Origin: Paludibacteraceae bacterium
GTDB taxonomy: Bacteria > Bacteroidota > Bacteroidia > Bacteroidales > Paludibacteraceae
NCBI GenBank assembly: GCA_017447875.1
Contig: JAFSMP010000025.1
Span: 1-64,000, forward strand
Direction of reading: 5' to 3'
DNA: 64,000 bases
Shown here: positions 60,016 to 64,000 of the stretch, one piece after another
Layout of the letters: every line of letters starts with the position of its first letter
Position numbering within the stretch: position 1 is the first letter of the stretch
Notes under the pieces: generated by a model
Told to the model about the DNA's origin: nothing
The model's database searches: none
Seen by the model: only the letters and a program-made list of their open reading frames with translations
Translations under genes and position numbers: made by a program

Positions 60016-61114
60016 ACCTGCACATGTTATCGGTTCAACGGCACGTACCCTACTCGCTTTGACGTTCCTGTTCTCGGGATTTGTGAAGGCGGTCGATCCG
60101 CTGGGTACGGTGTATAAGATAGAAGACTACCTGAAAGCTTTCGGAGGGGTGTTCACCGATCTGCTGCCTTTGGCAGGCACAGCCGCGGTATGTCTGATCC
60201 TCGTCGAGTGGTTGCTCGGCGTATGTATGTTAGCGAATGTACAGACGAAGATTACCTCCTGGCTGGCACTAGCGTTCTACTTGGTGATGACTCCGCTGAC
60301 GCTGTGGATTGCACTGACGAACCCTGTTTCCGACTGCGGTTGTTTCGGTGACGCACTGGTGCTGACCAACTGGCAGACGTTCTGGAAGAACATCGTGTTC
60401 CTGACGCTGGTAGTTATTCTGCTCTGCTGCAAGAAAGCCATCCCGCAACTCTTCTCCTGGTGGGCCGAGTTGTGTATCGCCCTGCTCGGTCTGGGTGTCG
60501 CAGCCGGCATCATGGGTTACAGTTACACGCACTTGCCGCCAATGGACTTCCGTCCGTATAAGATAGGCAACCACCTTCCTACCCTCATGGAGATACCGGA
60601 AGATGCCGAATCGGATGTGTACGAGACGACGCTCATCTACGCCGATGCCGAGGGTAACGAACAGGAGTTCACGCTGGAGAACTACCCGAAGGGAGACAGC
60701 GCTTGGACCTTCGTGGACCAGCGTTCGGTGCTCGTTAAGAAAGGCTACGAACCGCCGATTCATGACTTCGAGATCCTGACGATGGAATATGAGGACATCA
60801 CGTACGATATCTTGGAGTCCGAAGACCCCGTGACGCTCGTGGCGATGTACGATCTGAAGAAGACCGACCGACGCCAGATCGGCAAACTGAAGAAACTACT
60901 CGAGGAGAACTCCACCGTCTATTTCTTGACCGGTTCGGGTGAAGATGACATATGGGCATTTGCGGATGAGATTGGTTTGGACGAGGAACAGACTGAAGAG
61001 CTGTTCTGCACCATCGATCCGGTGACACTCAAGACCGTCGTACGGGCTAACCCGGGTGTGTTCGTCGTTTGGAACGGCTACGTCATCGACAAGTACAACC
61101 TTCGTCAGAAATAA
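60005..61114 (+). CDS. DoxX/MauE-like membrane protein, BT_3928 type
   Basis: A 369-residue protein. Four to five TM segments lie in the first about 180 residues, with the DoxX/MauE-type start ARTLLALTFLFSGFVKAVDP and the cysteine motif SDCGCFGDALVL (about 111-122) at the membrane face. The rest is a soluble domain with a thioredoxin-like feel (YFLTGSGEDDIWAFADEIGL). MauE-like proteins maintain disulfide or quinone redox partners, which is a possible role here. It overlaps DUF1599 by 11 bp, and the AraC gene by one base. Confidence 0.85.
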   Translation: MKIKPAHVIGSTARTLLALTFLFSGFVKAVDPLGTVYKIEDYLKAFGGVFTDLLPLAGTAAVCLILVEWLLGVCMLANVQTKITSWLALAFYLVMTPLTLWIALTNPVSDCGCFGDALVLTNWQTFWKNIVFLTLVVILLCCKKAIPQLFSWWAELCIALLGLGVAAGIMGYSYTHLPPMDFRPYKIGNHLPTLMEIPEDAESDVYETTLIYADAEGNEQEFTLENYPKGDSAWTFVDQRSVLVKKGYEPPIHDFEILTMEYEDITYDILESEDPVTLVAMYDLKKTDRRQIGKLKKLLEENSTVYFLTGSGEDDIWAFADEIGLDEEQTEELFCTIDPVTLKTVVRANPGVFVVWNGYVIDKYNLRQK

Positions 61115-62178
61115 TGCTCTATCAGTTCATCATAGCACTGCCGATGATGGTGTGCCTCAGTTGGGGCATCTTCTTCCTGATTCGTCTGTTCACGCGTAGC
61201 GATGAGTTACGCGTGAGTGTTATGTTACTGCTTTTCTACGCAGCGGCAGCCGTGCTCTATGCCGACCACTGGATCTATTTCTCCGGCATCCGCAGTGCAG
61301 CCGCCGAGTACAGCTATTTCATCGTCAACCTATGCGTATATCCTTTATATTACGCGTACCTGCGCGCACTCACCCGTGCGAAAGGCGACCCGGAAGTGGC
61401 GCTGTTGCTGCTGCCGGCTGCATTGGTTGCTATCTTCTTTCCGATCGCATCGATGCGGGATGATCTCCCCAACGAGACCCTTCATTTCTTCGCCCGTATA
61501 TGCTTTGCCTTCCAAGTAGTCTGGGTATGGGTGCGCGGGTACAAGTTATTACGCAAGACTCAGGAACGGATGGATAACACCTATTCCGATGACCGAAGCC
61601 GTGTGCTGCGTCCGGCACATATCATGCTGCAGCTGTTCGGTTTCACCTCCGCCGTGTCGATGTTACTAAATATCATTGGTCGGGAGTTCTTTGCGGCAGG
61701 ACTCTATGTGGGCGTACCGGCGATCATCATGTCCGTCTTACTCTACGGCTTGGGTTTCACCGCGGCTCATACGACCGTACCGGCAGAGACCGTGACGGAA
61801 GAGCCGAACACCGCCTCGACGGAAGAAGCCGACCAACTGATGCAACGTATCGATAAGATCATGTGGGAACAGGCGCTTTATACCAATTCGCATCTGACGA
61901 TTCAGGATCTGGCATCGGCGGTGGGTTCCAACCGTACCTATATCTCCAATACGATCAACCGCAACTGCGCACAATCCTTCTCGCAGTACGTAGCCCGTTA
62001 CCGTGTGGAGCATGCACAGACGATTCTTCGTGATGCACGGTACACCTCTGACCATGAGGCGATCGCTGACGCTATTGCCCTGAGCGGTTTCACCTCTGAC
62101 CAAACATTCTGCCGCGTCTTCAAGGACATCACCGGCCTTACTCCCCTCCAATATCGCCAACAAAACCGGCAAAAATGA
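61114..62178 (+). CDS. Membrane-bound AraC-family regulator
   Basis: A 354-residue protein with six to seven TM segments in the first about 235 residues (FIIALPMMVCLSWGIFFLIR; VSVMLLLFYAAAAVLYADHW), then a linker and a C-terminal AraC double HTH (about 250-350: NSHLTIQDLASAVGSNRTYI, IADAIALSGFTSDQTFCRVF, ITGLTPLQYR). The membrane domain suggests sensing of an envelope or lipid-soluble signal. It is the last gene of the waaA operon. The candidate operators and the BspA-like gene directly downstream suggest it controls that gene. Confidence 0.88.
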   Translation: MLYQFIIALPMMVCLSWGIFFLIRLFTRSDELRVSVMLLLFYAAAAVLYADHWIYFSGIRSAAAEYSYFIVNLCVYPLYYAYLRALTRAKGDPEVALLLLPAALVAIFFPIASMRDDLPNETLHFFARICFAFQVVWVWVRGYKLLRKTQERMDNTYSDDRSRVLRPAHIMLQLFGFTSAVSMLLNIIGREFFAAGLYVGVPAIIMSVLLYGLGFTAAHTTVPAETVTEEPNTASTEEADQLMQRIDKIMWEQALYTNSHLTIQDLASAVGSNRTYISNTINRNCAQSFSQYVARYRVEHAQTILRDARYTSDHEAIADAIALSGFTSDQTFCRVFKDITGLTPLQYRQQNRQK

Positions 62179-62182
62179 TATT

Positions 62183-62224
62183 TTTGTACGATTTGTGAAT
62201 CGATTTGTACCTTTTGCGAATGCT
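62183..62224 (+). promoter_or_regulatory. Tandem putative AraC operator in front of the LRR gene
   Basis: Two direct repeats of 21 bp (two helical turns) start TTTGTAC at 62183 and 62204 and agree at about 15 of 21 positions, including TTTG and GAAT. The first shares TTTTTGTACGATTT with the 52810 region. Confidence 0.5.
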
Positions 62225-62241
62225 TTTTGAGAAAAAAGCAG

Positions 62242-62250
62242 TAATTTTGC
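62242..62250 (+). promoter_or_regulatory. -7 element of the LRR gene promoter
   Basis: TAATTTTGC matches the -7 consensus. The -33 position (near 62219) has no TTG and abuts the second operator repeat, which fits an activator-dependent promoter. Confidence 0.6.
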
Positions 62251-62283
62251 ACGCAAAATTGTTCAATTCAAATACAAATCGTT

Positions 62284-63429
62284 ATGAATAAGACATTATT
62301 TTTGGCATTAGTTCTGCTCAGTACGGTCACTTCGCTTACCGCCGGTCCCGGTGGTGTGGAGTACCTTGACGATTGTTTCGACTACTCGGTCGCCAACGAT
62401 GACGGCGTGATGCTCTATTACAAGAAAGTGTATGAAGACCCTGCCGCCGATCCGAAGGTGGTGCGTGGTCTGGAAGTAGTTGTTCCGCAAGGATGGGATC
62501 TGGATATCCACGGAGCCCATGACCCTATTTGGAGCCACGAGTTCCCGTATCAGGACACCGTCATCCGTGTACCGGGGATGGCGATGGGCATGACGGTTAT
62601 CGGTATCGGTGACTATTGCTTCCGAGAGGCTCCGAACCTCAAGCAGGTTGTGCTGCCCAATACGATCACCTATGTCGGAAATGAAGCGTTTGAGTCGGAC
62701 ACGCTGCTTAAAGAACTGAATCTGCCCGAGTCCATCGAATGGGCAGGTCTCGGTGCTTTCCAATACAGCGGTTTTGAGCATATCTCTATCCCTGCATCCG
62801 CAGCTAACTGGGATATGTCGGCTTTCCAAGGTTGTCCCTATTTGACGCAGATCAACTTCGCCAAGAACCTTACATCCATCCCGGAACGCATGTTCTTCGG
62901 CTGCGACAGTCTGGAGACCGTGATCTTCCCTGAGGCCCTGGACACGATCGGTCTTGGTGCTTTCTCCGCATGTTCTAACCTTAAGCATATCACGTTGCCG
63001 GAAGGACTGATTGACATCCAAATGGGAGCCTTCATCGATGCTCCGCTGGAGGAATTGACGATCCCGTCCACGGTACGTTCTATCGGAGCACATGCCTTCA
63101 CCGACCTTTCGCATATGTCCTGTGTCACTTCGCTGATTATGGATCCTGCCGGTGTAGCGGAAGAAGACGCTTTCGGTGTCAAATGGGGCGGTGAAGAAGG
63201 AGAAGAGATGCCTCCCTTCCCTGCTCTTCGTGTGCCTAAAGGCACAAAATCCCTCTACCAAGCCGATGCCGAGTGGAGTAAGTTTAGCATCGTCGAAGAA
63301 GGAGAAGAAGGTATTGAGCAAATCAGCCAAGAGCCAAAAACCAAGAGCCAAAAGCTGATTCGGAACGGTCAACTCGTTATTGAGCGTGACGGTAAGAGTT
63401 TCAACGCCCTCGGTACAGAGATGAAATAA
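62284..63429 (+). CDS. Secreted BspA-like leucine-rich-repeat protein
   Basis: A 381-residue protein with a signal peptide (LFLALVLLSTVTSLTA) and LRR_5 (BspA/TpLRR) repeats at about 100-285: IGDYCFREAPNLKQVVLPNT, VGNEAFESDTLLKELNLPES, IGLGAFSACSNLKHITLPEG. The C-terminus IRNGQLVIERDGKSFNALGT resembles the short tail at the end of many exported Bacteroidales proteins. Just before it, heptamer repeats (63327-63354) encode a linker of EPKTKSQK type. BspA-like proteins bind host proteins or other cells. It is likely under the AraC-type regulator upstream. Confidence 0.88.
   Translation: MNKTLFLALVLLSTVTSLTAGPGGVEYLDDCFDYSVANDDGVMLYYKKVYEDPAADPKVVRGLEVVVPQGWDLDIHGAHDPIWSHEFPYQDTVIRVPGMAMGMTVIGIGDYCFREAPNLKQVVLPNTITYVGNEAFESDTLLKELNLPESIEWAGLGAFQYSGFEHISIPASAANWDMSAFQGCPYLTQINFAKNLTSIPERMFFGCDSLETVIFPEALDTIGLGAFSACSNLKHITLPEGLIDIQMGAFIDAPLEELTIPSTVRSIGAHAFTDLSHMSCVTSLIMDPAGVAEEDAFGVKWGGEEGEEMPPFPALRVPKGTKSLYQADAEWSKFSIVEEGEEGIEQISQEPKTKSQKLIRNGQLVIERDGKSFNALGTEMK
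63327..63354 (+). repeat. Heptamer repeat in the linker of the LRR protein
   Basis: The units CCAAGAG, CCAAAAA, CCAAGAG and CCAAAAG follow one another, with period 7 (and 14). Confidence 0.8.
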
Positions 63430-63463
63430 TATATCGATCATATTGACTAAAAAACAAATAGTT

Positions 63464-64000
63464 ATGAAAAAATCTTTATTCCTCGCCTTAGCGCTTGTAG
63501 CAAGCGTACTGGCATATGTATCTTGCGACAAGAAAGACAAGAAGAGTGACGAACCGACTAATACGGAAGAGATCACGACGGACGTAAATCCGGCAGACTA
63601 CCCCAATACGATGTGGCGTATTGACTCCTGCCTTGCCGGTGGTGAGAAACAGCGTCCGCCTCACGGACTCATCCGCGTGCTGAATGGAACGCAGGCTACG
63701 TTTGACAACGACACCTCAGAATACTCGTTCAAGGATGGCAAACTCATCTTCCGTGGTGAGGAGTTCACGATTGCAGGACTGAAAAAAGGTTGGGCACATC
63801 TGCAAGCCCGTGGTACGGATATCTATCTGTGCCAGTTGCCTGAATTCGATATAGAAGACCAGATCTTTGACATTAAAGCCTCGGACTTCGTAGGCACCTG
63901 GAAACATGCGTACTACGTGATGGATAGCCATTCGATGGACGGCTCTTCATGGTACATTGAGGGCAGTAATCCCTGGGTGGAAACATGGGAATTCAAAGCC
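63464..64000 (+). CDS. Lipoprotein of unknown function, partial (runs off the window)
   Basis: An open frame of 179 codons from ATG 63464 to the window edge with no stop. It has a lipoprotein signal MKKSLFLALALVASVLAYVSC (lipobox cysteine at 21) and an acidic, Lys/Thr-rich spacer. A mature domain contains YPNTMWRID, ATFDNDTSEYSFKDGKLIFR and ASDFVGTWKHAYYV. The W-x-G-x-W-type pattern (FVGTW) recalls lipocalin-like small lipoproteins of Bacteroidales. It lies 34 bp after the LRR gene, probably co-transcribed. Confidence 0.75.
   Translation, partial: MKKSLFLALALVASVLAYVSCDKKDKKSDEPTNTEEITTDVNPADYPNTMWRIDSCLAGGEKQRPPHGLIRVLNGTQATFDNDTSEYSFKDGKLIFRGEEFTIAGLKKGWAHLQARGTDIYLCQLPEFDIEDQIFDIKASDFVGTWKHAYYVMDSHSMDGSSWYIEGSNPWVETWEFKA

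Overview
The window looks like chromosome of an uncultured member of the order Bacteroidales. The evidence is the gene content (BT_3928-type DoxX protein, DUF2723, DUF1599, WbsX, Bacteroidetes-type RibBA) and above all the promoters. At least eleven places carry the Bacteroidetes -33/-7 signal, TTGnnTATnTC followed 23 nt later by TAnnTTTGC, on either strand. Shine-Dalgarno sequences are essentially absent, and many genes overlap as ATGA.

Region 1 (1-10.7 kb) is an accessory island. It holds the N-terminal part of a large secreted InlB-repeat protein (open at the window edge), an unknown cytosolic/membrane protein pair, a DUF1016 (YhcG-type) nuclease, an AAA/DUF4143 ATPase, a degraded ATPase remnant, and a HigA antitoxin whose HigB toxin is broken. 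The nuclease gene and the ATPase gene each sit between inverted repeats like single-gene cassettes. Two of the boundary elements fold into the same pair of hairpins with compensatory base changes. The non-coding DNA contains arrays of degenerate 11-bp units, and a minus-strand promoter faces a segment that could encode a pseudoknotted RNA of about 340 nt.

Region 2 (10.7-15 kb, minus strand) is a DUF2723 membrane protein followed by a histidine-rich CobW-type GTPase. Region 3 (15.1-38.6 kb, plus strand) is a capsule/O-antigen-type polysaccharide locus read from one visible promoter. It contains two UDP-sugar dehydrogenase-like proteins, a galacturonokinase-like kinase with a nucleotidyltransferase, three flippases, a Wzy-like polymerase, many glycosyltransferases, an acyltransferase, a pyruvyltransferase, WbsX, an initiating sugar-phosphate transferase, a sugar aminotransferase and a cytidylyltransferase. 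One ORF in it is a deletion chimera. SerB, FtsY and AspA follow on the same strand.

Region 4 (42.2-53.8 kb) carries, on the minus strand, a Thr/Arg-repeat secreted protein, RibBA, an LptF/G permease, cytidine deaminase, and a five-gene drug-efflux operon (TolC, HlyD, double-NBD ABC protein, two permeases). The efflux operon is divergent from an AraC-family regulator. Region 5 (54-64 kb) has tRNA-Glu(CUC), an outer-membrane protein, a menG-Dabb-secreted protein operon (minus), a waaA-hisS-DUF1599-DoxX-AraC operon (plus), a BspA-like LRR protein, and a lipoprotein cut by the window edge. The two AraC regions share a putative operator.
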